Assembly (NCBI RefSeq): GCF_943734655.1
Contig: NC_071355.1
Span: 24,310,768-24,374,767, forward strand
Direction of reading: 5' to 3'
Length of the DNA: 64,000 nt
Source of the DNA: Sabethes cyaneus
Taxonomy: Eukaryota; Arthropoda; Insecta; Diptera; Culicidae
The stretch's first letter is position 1. Each line of letters starts with the position of its first letter. The notes under the pieces are model-generated. The model searched no databases. It saw only the letters and a list, made by a program, of their open reading frames with translations, and was not told the DNA's origin. The position numbers were made by a program, and so were the translations under genes. Of this stretch, positions 56,590 through 64,000 are shown in pieces.

Positions 56590-57050
56590 AAGTTAGACCA
56601 ATTTGAGTTTCACAACTATTGTAATAACGCTGATAAACGCCGTCTACAAGGTAGTCCCCCAGATCCTGTTACTCTGGCTGTCATCGGTAACACGTCGATT
56701 TGTAGGGAACTATCAGGCGGACTTCGTGTGAGTTTTCACCACTACGGACCAAATTTTTACTATCCAACAGATATTACAGAAATGTCGGGATTGTAACGTG
56801 CCCACGCATCACATCTCTATTGACTTAAAAGCATTGTATACAGCAGTCGATCGAGACCAGCTATGACAGGTAATGCATGAACTGGGTTTTCGGACCAAAC
56901 TAACGCGACTGATCAGAGCTACTTTGGATAGAGTGATGTATTTTGTGCGTATCTCGGAAGCACTTTCGAATGTCTTCGGGACGCGGCGAGAGATGAGACA
57001 TGGTGATGGGTTTCCCTAGTATTTCTAGTTTATTCTGCGTGCTATTCAAA
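56590..57050 (+). mobile_element. RTE reverse transcriptase fragment
   Basis: Plus-strand text gives INAVYKVVPQILL, RRFVGNYQADFV, TTDQIF, ILQKCRDC, IDLKALYTAVDRDQL and LIRATLDRVMYFVRISEAL, the RTE order from the RT start to before the catalytic box. Stops are present. Confidence 0.75.
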
Positions 57051-57119
57051 GTCGCTCTTGGGCTCTTGGGGGTGATTCGAAGAGCAGGCTAAGAAACCAG
57101 AGTAGCCCTACCCGATCAG

Positions 57120-57370
57120 ACAAACATAACAAATCATAATAGAATAGTTATGACGGTATTTCTAACATGATTTGCTATAATTTTGGTCTCGTTAGTAGTT
57201 AAAATATCAAAAATTCTATCAGAACTTCTTAGCAGCAGTAGCAAAACTGTAACAAAATTTGTTATGTTTTGAACAAAATTATATCAAAATTGGTTATAAT
57301 ATTTGTAACAGGTTTTGTTATAATTTTGTTAAAATATAACAAAACTTCTTTGCCTTCATCTGCTATATCG
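57120..57370 (+). repeat. AT-rich repeat, partner of 62600-62775
   Basis: Rich in 'aacaaaattataac' motifs. 'caaaattggttataat' near 57283 recurs inverted near 62620, and both carry 'gatcagac' and 'aaacat.taacaaa'. The two could be ends of one older element that now contains the RTE. Confidence 0.4.
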
Positions 57371-57528
57371 ACATTTTCTTTCGGCTAAATTGCCAAAAAT
57401 AGTAGGTACTGTTTATCAGGAACATTCACAAATATCACAGAAAAAAACTTTCATATATTTTCAAAAATCGTTCCGGCCTCGACCGAGATTGAACTCACGA
57501 CACATCGCACAGAATGCAACAGTTTTAA

Positions 57529-57934
57529 CTAAAGAATCTGACTAAAGAAATGACACTGGAGCTCATCTTCGGTTCGTCGAAACCAAGTGCGCATAAATCT
57601 CGATGAAACCTTCTGAATCTTTTGCTCGAAAACTTGCGGAGTATCAGTCGATCAACGCGGGAGAAAATATTGACTGCTAGCAAACGGCAACAAATATCAT
57701 CATATCATCACGAAATCGATCCGTGCTGCCTGCCGAAAACATCAGGCAATCAAGTTTGTAGCGTACAGTTTATAAAATCGCCCAAATGTTGAGCTCGAAA
57801 AAAATATTGTTAGAACGTTTTCAAGCAACATTGAGCAGAGTCACGCACAACAATCAGCAAATCAGGTTTAATGATGACAGGAGGCCGCGAGTAACTGAGC
57901 TCCGATGTCATTTCTTTAGTCAGATTCTTTAGTC
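57529..57934. mobile_element. Foldback element of about 406 bp with possible TTAA flanks
   Basis: Arms: CTAAAGAATCTGACTAAAGA on the left and its inverse on the right, extending through AATGACA to GAGCTC (about 36 bases). TTAA lies at 57525-57528 and 57935-57938. The interior is non-coding. Confidence 0.65.
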
Positions 57935-58050
57935 TTAACCTCTGAGCCAGAACTACTCTTGAATGAAGGTAGATTAAATGCTTATATGATTTAGCCGATA
58001 GCTCATTCGGGGTTGCCAGTTTTTGCTTCGAGATTTCAGTAAATAGATTA

Positions 58051-61000
58051 CTTACTTACTTACTTACTTACTTAGATGGCTTGCCGTCCTAAGACAAAGC
58101 CTGTTGAACAAAATTTCTCCATGTAACTCGGTTGAGGGCTACCGCTCTCCAATTCCTCGGACACCGAGTACTCTCCGCCAGATCTCGCTCCACCTGGTCT
58201 AACCATCTTGCTCGCTGCGCTCCTGGTCGTCTTGTTCCTACCGGATTTGAGGCGAACACCATCTTTGCAGGGTAGTTGTCCGGCATTCTTGCAACATGCC
58301 CTGCCCATCGCATCCGTCCAGCTTTAGCCACCTTCTGGATACTGGGTTCGCCGTAGAGCTGTGCGAGTTCATGGTTCATCCTCCGCCTCCATACTCCGTT
58401 CTCCTGTACGCCGCCGAAGATCGTTCTTAGCACTCGTCGTTCGAAAACTCCGAGCACTCGCAGGTCCTCCTCGAGCATTGTCCATGTTTCATGCCCGTAG
58501 AGAACAACCGGTCTAATAAGCGTCTTGTACAGGGTGCACTTTGTACGGGGACTTAGTCTGCTCGACCGCAATTGCTTGTGGAGCCCATAGTAAGCACGAC
58601 TTCCGCTGATAATACGCCTCCGAATCTCACGGCTGGTATCATTGTCCGCCGTTACCAGTGAGCCAAGGTAGACAAATTCATCGACTACCTCAAACTCATC
58701 GCCGTCGATCAATATACTACTGCCCAAGCGGTGTCGTTCGGCCTCGGTTCCGCTGGCCAGCATGTACTTTGTTTTAGACGTATTTACCTTTAACCCAATC
58801 TTTTCTGCTTCGCGCTTTAGTCTGGTGTACTGTTCAGCCACCGCCACAGATGTTCTGCCGATAATATCCATGTCATCGGCAAAGCAGACGAATTGACTAG
58901 ATTTGTTGAATATCGTGCCCCGCGTGTTGATATCCGCTCGGTTCATAACACCTTGTAGCGCTATGTTGAACAGCAGGCATGAAAGACCATCACCTTGACG
59001 AAGCCCTCTGTGTGATTCGAATGAACTTGACAATCCACCCGAAATCCGAACACAGCACTGCGTACCATCCATCGTAGATTTAATCAGTTTGATGAGCTTC
59101 CTGGGGAAGCTGTTCTCGTCCATGATTTTCCATAGCTCTTTCCGGTCGATGGTATCATATGCGGCTTTGAAGCCAACGAATAAATGATGCGTGGGAACTC
59201 TGTATTCACGGCCCTTTTGGAGGATTTGCCGCAGTGTAAATATTTGATCCGTTGTAGACCGACCTTCGACGAAGCCGGCTTGATAAGTTCCCACAAATCT
59301 ATTCGCAATTGGTGATAGACGGCGGAAAATGATTTGGGACAGCACTTTATAAGCGGCATTGAGAACGGTGATCGCTCGATAGTTCTCACAGTCCAACTTG
59401 TCGCCCTTTTTGTAGATCGGGCAGATAACCCCATCTTTCCACTCCTCCGGTAGCTGTTCCGTATCCCAAATTCTAACAATTAGCCGGTGTAGACAAACGG
59501 CCAGCTTTTCTGGTCCCATTTTAATAAGCTCCGCTCCGATGCCATCTTTTCCAGCTGACTTGTTGTTCTTTAGCTGCATGATGGCCTCCTTAACTTCGCC
59601 TATCGTTGGGGCTGGCACCTCTTCCCCGTTTGCTGCACCGTCGAAATCGCTTTCCCCGCCGCCATGGTTTTCCGCCTGGGCGCCATTCAGGTGTTCGTCG
59701 AAGTGCTGCTTCCACCTATCCGTCACCTCACGATCGTCCGTCAGAATACTGCCAGTCTTATCCCGACACATTTCGGCTCGCGGCACAAAGCCTTTGCGGG
59801 ATCCGTTCAGTTTCTGGTAGAACTTCCGCGTTTCCTGAGAACGATGCAGCCGCTCCAACTCCGCATATTCCTGCTCTTCCAGGTTGCGCTTTTTCTCCCG
59901 AAAGATTTGGTTTCGCTGCATCTTCTTCTGTTTGTGTCTTTCCACGTTCTGACGTGTGGCACTGCGCATCTTGGCCGCCCGCGCAGCGTTCTCCTCATCC
60001 CTCACCCTCCTACATTCATCGTCAAACCAATCGTTCCGCTGATTCCGGGCCACATGCCCGATGGAGCTCTCCGCTACACTGCTGATGGCTGTTTTGATAG
60101 TGTTCCTACAGTCCTCGAGAGGGGCTTCGTCCAGCTCGTCCTCTTCCGGCAGTGCAGCTTCGAGTGAATGCGCGTAGTTTGCGGCGACGTCTGGCTGCTT
60201 CAGCCGCGCGAGATCTAACCGAGGCTGGCGTCGGTACCGAATGTTGTTCACAACGGAGAGTCTTGGGCGCATGTTAACCATCACTAGGTAGTGGTCCGAG
60301 TCAACGTTAGCGCTTCGATAGGATCTGACGTCGATAATGTCTGAGAAGTGCCGACTGTCGATCAAAACGTGGTCGATCTGTGATTCTGTCTGATTTGGTG
60401 ACCTCCAGGTGTACTTATGGTGGATTCTGTGCTGGGAAAAGGTACTACGTACGGCCATATTCTTGGAGGCGGCAAAGTCGATAAGTCTTAGGCCCATTTC
60501 ATTGGTTCGCTGGTGTCCACTGAACCTTCCAATCACCGGTTTGTATTCCTCCTCCTGGCCGACCTGAGCATTGAAATCCCCGATGACGATCTTGATATCA
60601 TGTTTTGGGCAGCGGTCGTATTCACTCTCCAACTGCGCGTAGAATTCATCCTTGTCGTCATCGGTACTTCTGAGGTGAGGGCTGTGCACGTTGATGATGC
60701 TTATGTTGAAGAATCGGCCCTTGATTCTCAACCTGCACATTCGAGGATTGATTGGCCACCACCCAATCACCCGTTTCCGCATCTCGCCCATCACTATGAA
60801 AGCTGTACCCAGCTCGTGTGTGTTGCCGCAGCTCTGGTAGATGGTATGTCCATCTCTGAACGTACGTACCGTTGAGCTCTTCCAGCACACCTCCTGCAGC
60901 GCTACGACGTCGAACTTGCGGCTCTTCAATACGTCGGAGAGCACTCGAGTGCTCCCTTGGAAGTTGAGAGATCGGCAGTTCCACGTCCCGAGTTTCCAAT

Positions 61001-61364
61001 CCATAGTTTTTTTTCGTCGCGTGGGTCTATTCCGATTGTTCCAGTAAGAATATATTTGTTCTTCGTTCCATGCTTTAATATTTTTCGTGGTGACGGCTTG
61101 CAAAGCCTGCTACACCAACCCCCTGTTTCGCCGGAGGGCCAACGAAGCTCGGAAGAGCCCTCCTTTCCTGTCAGCATACGACCTTGGCTTCCACCGGGGT
61201 TGGTTACCCGATCTCCACCAAAGTTGCTCGTATCCCGGCTGGTACCACGAGGCGGTAGGAATAGGAGTTGCTGAATAAGAGGCTATGAACCACTGTAGGG
61301 TCTATTTTATGCCTACACGTGCACAAGGCACCGACGGTACGCATTATTCAGCCGTTTACCAGCC
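58051..61364 (-). mobile_element. Full-length RTE LINE (JAM1-like), intact ORF
   Basis: A 3314-bp insertion flanked by the identical 14-base duplication CAGTAAATAGATTA (58037-58050 and 61365-61378). On the minus strand it has a 5' UTR of about 260 bp, a single 1004-codon ORF and a very short 3' end made of TAAG repeats, as in the RTE clade. Intact coding and perfect duplications indicate a recent insertion. It seems to be the best master-like copy among the RTE remnants in this window. Confidence 0.92.
58089..61103 (-). CDS. RTE polyprotein: AP-endonuclease and reverse transcriptase
   Basis: 1004 residues without interruption. Residues about 35-260 form the APE-like endonuclease: GTWNCRSLN, VVALQEVCW (metal-binding Glu), HSPH, KIVIGDFNAQVGQEEE, DHVLID and the terminal SDHYLV (catalytic Asp-His). 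A basic linker (about 330-480) contains a Lys/Arg-rich helix. RT motifs follow: LPEEWKDGVICPIYKKGD, NYRAITVLNAAYKVLS, QAGFVEGRSTTDQIFTLRQI, FKAAYDTIDRKELW, GLRQGDGLSCLLFNIALQGV and the catalytic FADDMD. A C-terminal region with RTIFGGVQENGVWRRRMNHE and VARMPDNYPAKMVF follows. It would nick DNA and copy its RNA by target-primed reverse transcription. No RNase H is expected in this clade. The start at 61103 is the first Met; the Met in KKTMDWKLGTWN is an alternative. Confidence 0.92.
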   Translation of the reverse strand: MQAVTTKNIKAWNEEQIYSYWNNRNRPTRRKKTMDWKLGTWNCRSLNFQGSTRVLSDVLKSRKFDVVALQEVCWKSSTVRTFRDGHTIYQSCGNTHELGTAFIVMGEMRKRVIGWWPINPRMCRLRIKGRFFNISIINVHSPHLRSTDDDKDEFYAQLESEYDRCPKHDIKIVIGDFNAQVGQEEEYKPVIGRFSGHQRTNEMGLRLIDFAASKNMAVRSTFSQHRIHHKYTWRSPNQTESQIDHVLIDSRHFSDIIDVRSYRSANVDSDHYLVMVNMRPRLSVVNNIRYRRQPRLDLARLKQPDVAANYAHSLEAALPEEDELDEAPLEDCRNTIKTAISSVAESSIGHVARNQRNDWFDDECRRVRDEENAARAAKMRSATRQNVERHKQKKMQRNQIFREKKRNLEEQEYAELERLHRSQETRKFYQKLNGSRKGFVPRAEMCRDKTGSILTDDREVTDRWKQHFDEHLNGAQAENHGGGESDFDGAANGEEVPAPTIGEVKEAIMQLKNNKSAGKDGIGAELIKMGPEKLAVCLHRLIVRIWDTEQLPEEWKDGVICPIYKKGDKLDCENYRAITVLNAAYKVLSQIIFRRLSPIANRFVGTYQAGFVEGRSTTDQIFTLRQILQKGREYRVPTHHLFVGFKAAYDTIDRKELWKIMDENSFPRKLIKLIKSTMDGTQCCVRISGGLSSSFESHRGLRQGDGLSCLLFNIALQGVMNRADINTRGTIFNKSSQFVCFADDMDIIGRTSVAVAEQYTRLKREAEKIGLKVNTSKTKYMLASGTEAERHRLGSSILIDGDEFEVVDEFVYLGSLVTADNDTSREIRRRIISGSRAYYGLHKQLRSSRLSPRTKCTLYKTLIRPVVLYGHETWTMLEEDLRVLGVFERRVLRTIFGGVQENGVWRRRMNHELAQLYGEPSIQKVAKAGRMRWAGHVARMPDNYPAKMVFASNPVGTRRPGAQRARWLDQVERDLAESTRCPRNWRAVALNRVTWRNFVQQALS

Positions 61365-61378
61365 CAGTAAATAGATTA

Positions 61379-62600
61379 TAAGCATTCAATCCAAAGCCGA
61401 TATCAAGAAGACGAAGAAATCGAATCCGTTTTATCAGTGTTGCGCCACTTTAAGAATGTTGCACGAATTGCCATCAAATATGTTCGGCGTTAAATCAGAC
61501 TGGACCAAGTCGCTAATCCAACAAATTAGTTAATGACAGCTAGCGATCAACAATTTTCTAAGCTGCATTTTACTTTGTTGCAAACAGCCATAGTTATCAA
61601 ATGATTTCGAACGATTGATAGGTATTAACTATACAGAGCAACAAACTTTGAACGCATTTTTCTCGAAGAGTTTTGTCACTTGGTTCGGTTTGACTCAAAG
61701 ACGACCATATATAAGAAAATAATTATGCAATGATTCCTATGTTTCAGTTTTCGAGTCTGTAAACTTTTCTGCTCATTTTAGCAGGATTCAACCACAGAAA
61801 AGATTAAAAACAACCATGAACTTAATTATTTAAATGATGTGTACGGTTGAAAGCTCAATTAAAAAGTAAATAAATAAATAAATAAATGATGTGTAGAAGA
61901 AACTATCTCTCAGTAATTATGCGACCTATTTAGACATTTTTTTGTTTTGTTGGTAAAGGTTTGGAGAAAATTTTAACTACTTTTGAACTTTGTAAACATA
62001 CATAAACCGAGAATATAAAGATAAGATTTTATTTTATCGTCCATCCATATTTTATATGTTGTTTTGCTTAGTTATGTTCAGTTCCAAGCATCTAGCAATA
62101 AAATATAAGTGTGAGTAAACGAGGCATTCTCCAACTACATGCCATTTACTAAAAAGACTGGTTCTCTCTTATATGAAATTCTACAATGACATTCAAAAAT
62201 AACTCGGCGTAGAATACGGCATGTTGCTAGTTGTTGCTCGCATTAATCGTGGGGAGGAATAACCAGCACCAAATTTAGGATTTTTACATTCACAATTTTA
62301 TGGTTTTTATCGCGTATTTGCAAAACCTTTTCTTTCAGTGTAACTGTTTACTGAAAATACACTGAATTTACTACTTTTTCTTTGACGTCATTTTCATAAA
62401 ACAAATAGTTTTCGAGATAGAATGTTTTGAAAAAAATAATCTCATTTCTAAATACGCTCTTTTTAAAAGTTACTCTTGACGAAAACATATATTTCATGGA
62501 AAATGATTCGGTGCGTGATAGTAATGTGTTAGCAAAACTTCATTGCAATCAAAAATAGTCGAGACAAACAGTTTGCAAGCTGGAGCAAGCTGAAATTGCT
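61379..62600. other. AT-rich non-coding DNA
   Basis: Pre-integration sequence right of the RTE, with no gene seen. A short (AAAT)n-like run lies near 61868-61885. Confidence 0.4.
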
Positions 62601-62775
62601 CTTTAACAAAATAATAACCAATTTTGATATAAGAACAAAACTTGTAATAATTCTGTTAGCCTCATTATTTGGTCTGATCAAAAATATACCAAATTCTGTT
62701 ATTTCTATCTAATTGAGATATTTTTTGTTATATGTTTGTTATAATCATTTACTCGGATACTTCAACAAAATTGCA
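62600..62775 (-). repeat. Inverted partner of the AT-rich repeat at 57120-57370
   Basis: Contains 'ataaccaattttgatata', complementary to 'tatcaaaattggttataat' on the left side, then 'ggtctgatc' and 'ttgttatatgtttgttat'. Confidence 0.4.
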
Positions 62776-62908
62776 GATAACAACTAATTCTACAAATATC
62801 CCATACACCACTTTAAAAATTTCTGCTTGGCTGAGGTGCAGTAATGGAAAGATCAAAATCTTGGCGAAAAGAGCATACCAAGCCTGGTTGCCGATCAAGC
62901 GTTTCACC

Positions 62909-63196
62909 CAAGGGGTCGGACACTCAGCACATTATGCCGCGGCACCTCAGAGATATCAAGCGGCACACCTCTAAAGCCTTATAAAAATAACATTTATAGG
63001 GCTTTACACACATCCGGTTCAATTTTACATATGAAATGGGAGCACGGCCAGTTGTCAAAATCAGATCGCACGGTTTCCAGAACTATCAGATTACAACGAA
63101 TTTAACAAATCTTGCAGTTCGGCACTTTCGGTACAGCATCGGCTCGTTTCAAGTCGCCTAACATAAAAACGGCTGTGCTGAGTGTCTGACCCCTTG
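62909..63196. mobile_element. hAT-type MITE, 288 bp, 8-bp duplication
   Basis: Ends are CAAGGGGTCGGACACTCAGC and the near-inverse GCTGAGTGTCTGACCCCTTG. GTTTCACC is duplicated exactly at 62901-62908 and 63197-63204. The interior includes a hairpin (AAAGCCTTATAAA and TTTATAGGGCTTT, about 62973-63003). No ORF. Confidence 0.85.
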
Positions 63197-63344
63197 GTTT
63201 CACCTTTAAACTACTGTCGCACCCTTCTACTAGGTAGTCTAATACCTAGTTTTGTTCCATTCTCCAAATCCTGTCATTCTACACACACGATACACACTCC
63301 TCGGCGACGATATTATTTTTGTTCAACTAGTTTGAGAGATATCA

Positions 63345-64000
63345 TCGCCGTCCATGGCAATTGTCCGTGTGAGGCGCCCATTGAGTTCTGTGGAGCCTCT
63401 TCCAAGAACGGGTTTCACTGTACAATCGTCCGGCATCCTTGCGACGAGGCCCGTCCACTGTAGTATCCCAACTATCGCCAGGTGTACGATGGGAATCTCT
63501 CCCAGTAGTGCCTGCAACTCCCAACTCGTGGTTCATACGGTTACACCACTCTCCGCTATCCGCGGAGAACACTCCGCCAAAAATAGCTCGCTACACCTTT
63601 CGTTCAAATACGGCAAGTGCACGTATGTCTTCCGTAAGCAAAGTTACAGTCCCTAGTCCGAAGAGGACTATCGGTCTGATTAGCGTTTTGTACTTGTCCT
63701 TACTCGTATTATTGTTGCCGGTGACCAGAAATCCCAAATATAGGAATTCATCAACCACTTCCAGTTCATCGCCGTTAATAGTTACTGTCCATGGGAGGCA
63801 AGCGTTGCTTTCTCGGGAGCCTCTTCCCACCATTTATGTGGTTTTCGACGCATTGATGTGTAACTCTATTCTCCTAGCTTCCGATTTTAGTCTGGCGTTG
63901 ATTGCCTCCGCTGTCCCATCAAGGTCGTCTGAAAACTGTAATTGTAAAATTTCCTTCGTGGAAAGCCTGCAAGTCGTAGGCGAAATACGTATCTGCTAAG
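63345..64000 (-). mobile_element. RTE C-terminal fragment running off the window
   Basis: The minus strand reads, from the right: MVGRGSRESNACLPWTVTIN, GDELEVVDEFLYLGFLVTGN, TLIRPIVLFGLGTVTLLTED, IRALAVFERKV and then WCNRMNHEL and VARMPDDCTVK-like pieces. The endonuclease and RT core would lie beyond position 64000. Same subfamily as 1-2084. Confidence 0.8.

Noticed and set aside
59606..60167. Plus-strand ORFs of 159 and 167 aa
   Set aside because: Antisense to the conserved RTE endonuclease-linker coding sequence.
1..64000. CRISPR arrays, bacterial operons or phage genes
   Set aside because: Tandem repeats found are degenerate minisatellites without spacers, and genes have introns; nothing prokaryotic was seen.

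Overview
The window looks like a culicine (Aedes-type) mosquito nuclear genome. The reasons are small spliced host genes, very long introns packed with transposable elements (TEs), many RTE-type (JAM1-like) LINE copies, LOA/Lian-like and CR1-like LINE pieces, a tRNA-derived SINE of Feilai type, and dense MITE-like elements. The species cannot be fixed from sequence alone. No bacterial, viral or organellar segment was recognised. All exon coordinates below were read by eye from splice sites and frame continuity.

Host genes, left to right. (1) 2751-4677 (+): 3' part of a gastrulation-defective-like serine protease, with about one and a half GD_N-type modules followed by a trypsin-fold domain. 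Its 5' exons are missing, probably beyond the RTE remnant at 1-2084. (2) 5033-5420 (-): a complete three-exon ufm1 gene (ubiquitin-fold modifier 1), convergent with the protease. (3) 16974-37718 (+): Gld2-type non-canonical poly(A) polymerase, eight coding exons giving 1527 aa, preceded by an untranslated exon near 15.1-15.39 kb. Its two largest introns (17871-26052 and 29729-37350) hold most of the nested TEs. (4) 51630-52184 (-): an unrecognised two-exon 86-aa gene with a full-consensus RFX X-box 217 bp upstream, suggesting a ciliary or sperm-flagellar microprotein. (5) 53250-53542 (+): a possible terminal exon of another small gene.

Mobile DNA. A full-length RTE LINE with an intact 1004-aa ORF and a 14-bp target-site duplication lies at 58051-61364. 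A nearly complete CR1-like two-ORF LINE, broken by one stop and one frameshift, lies at about 45.95-50.2 kb. Two non-autonomous Helitrons with internal tandem repeats of about 148 bp sit in opposite orientation inside one Gld2 intron (31800-33584 and 34731-36767). A hAT-like element with an 8-bp duplication (23076-24434) interrupts an older LOA copy and carries an RTE piece. Other elements defined by terminal repeats or duplications are at 9112-10179, 11162-13390 (pogo-like), 11230-11581, 13505-13718, 14202-14596, 20216-20745, 37106-37228 and 62909-63196. Region 6.9-11.15 kb is a composite of direct and inverted copies of one repeat family.

The host genes share no evident pathway: protease cascade, UFMylation, cytoplasmic polyadenylation and a possible cilium gene. 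The coherent story of the window is successive TE nesting around and within them.
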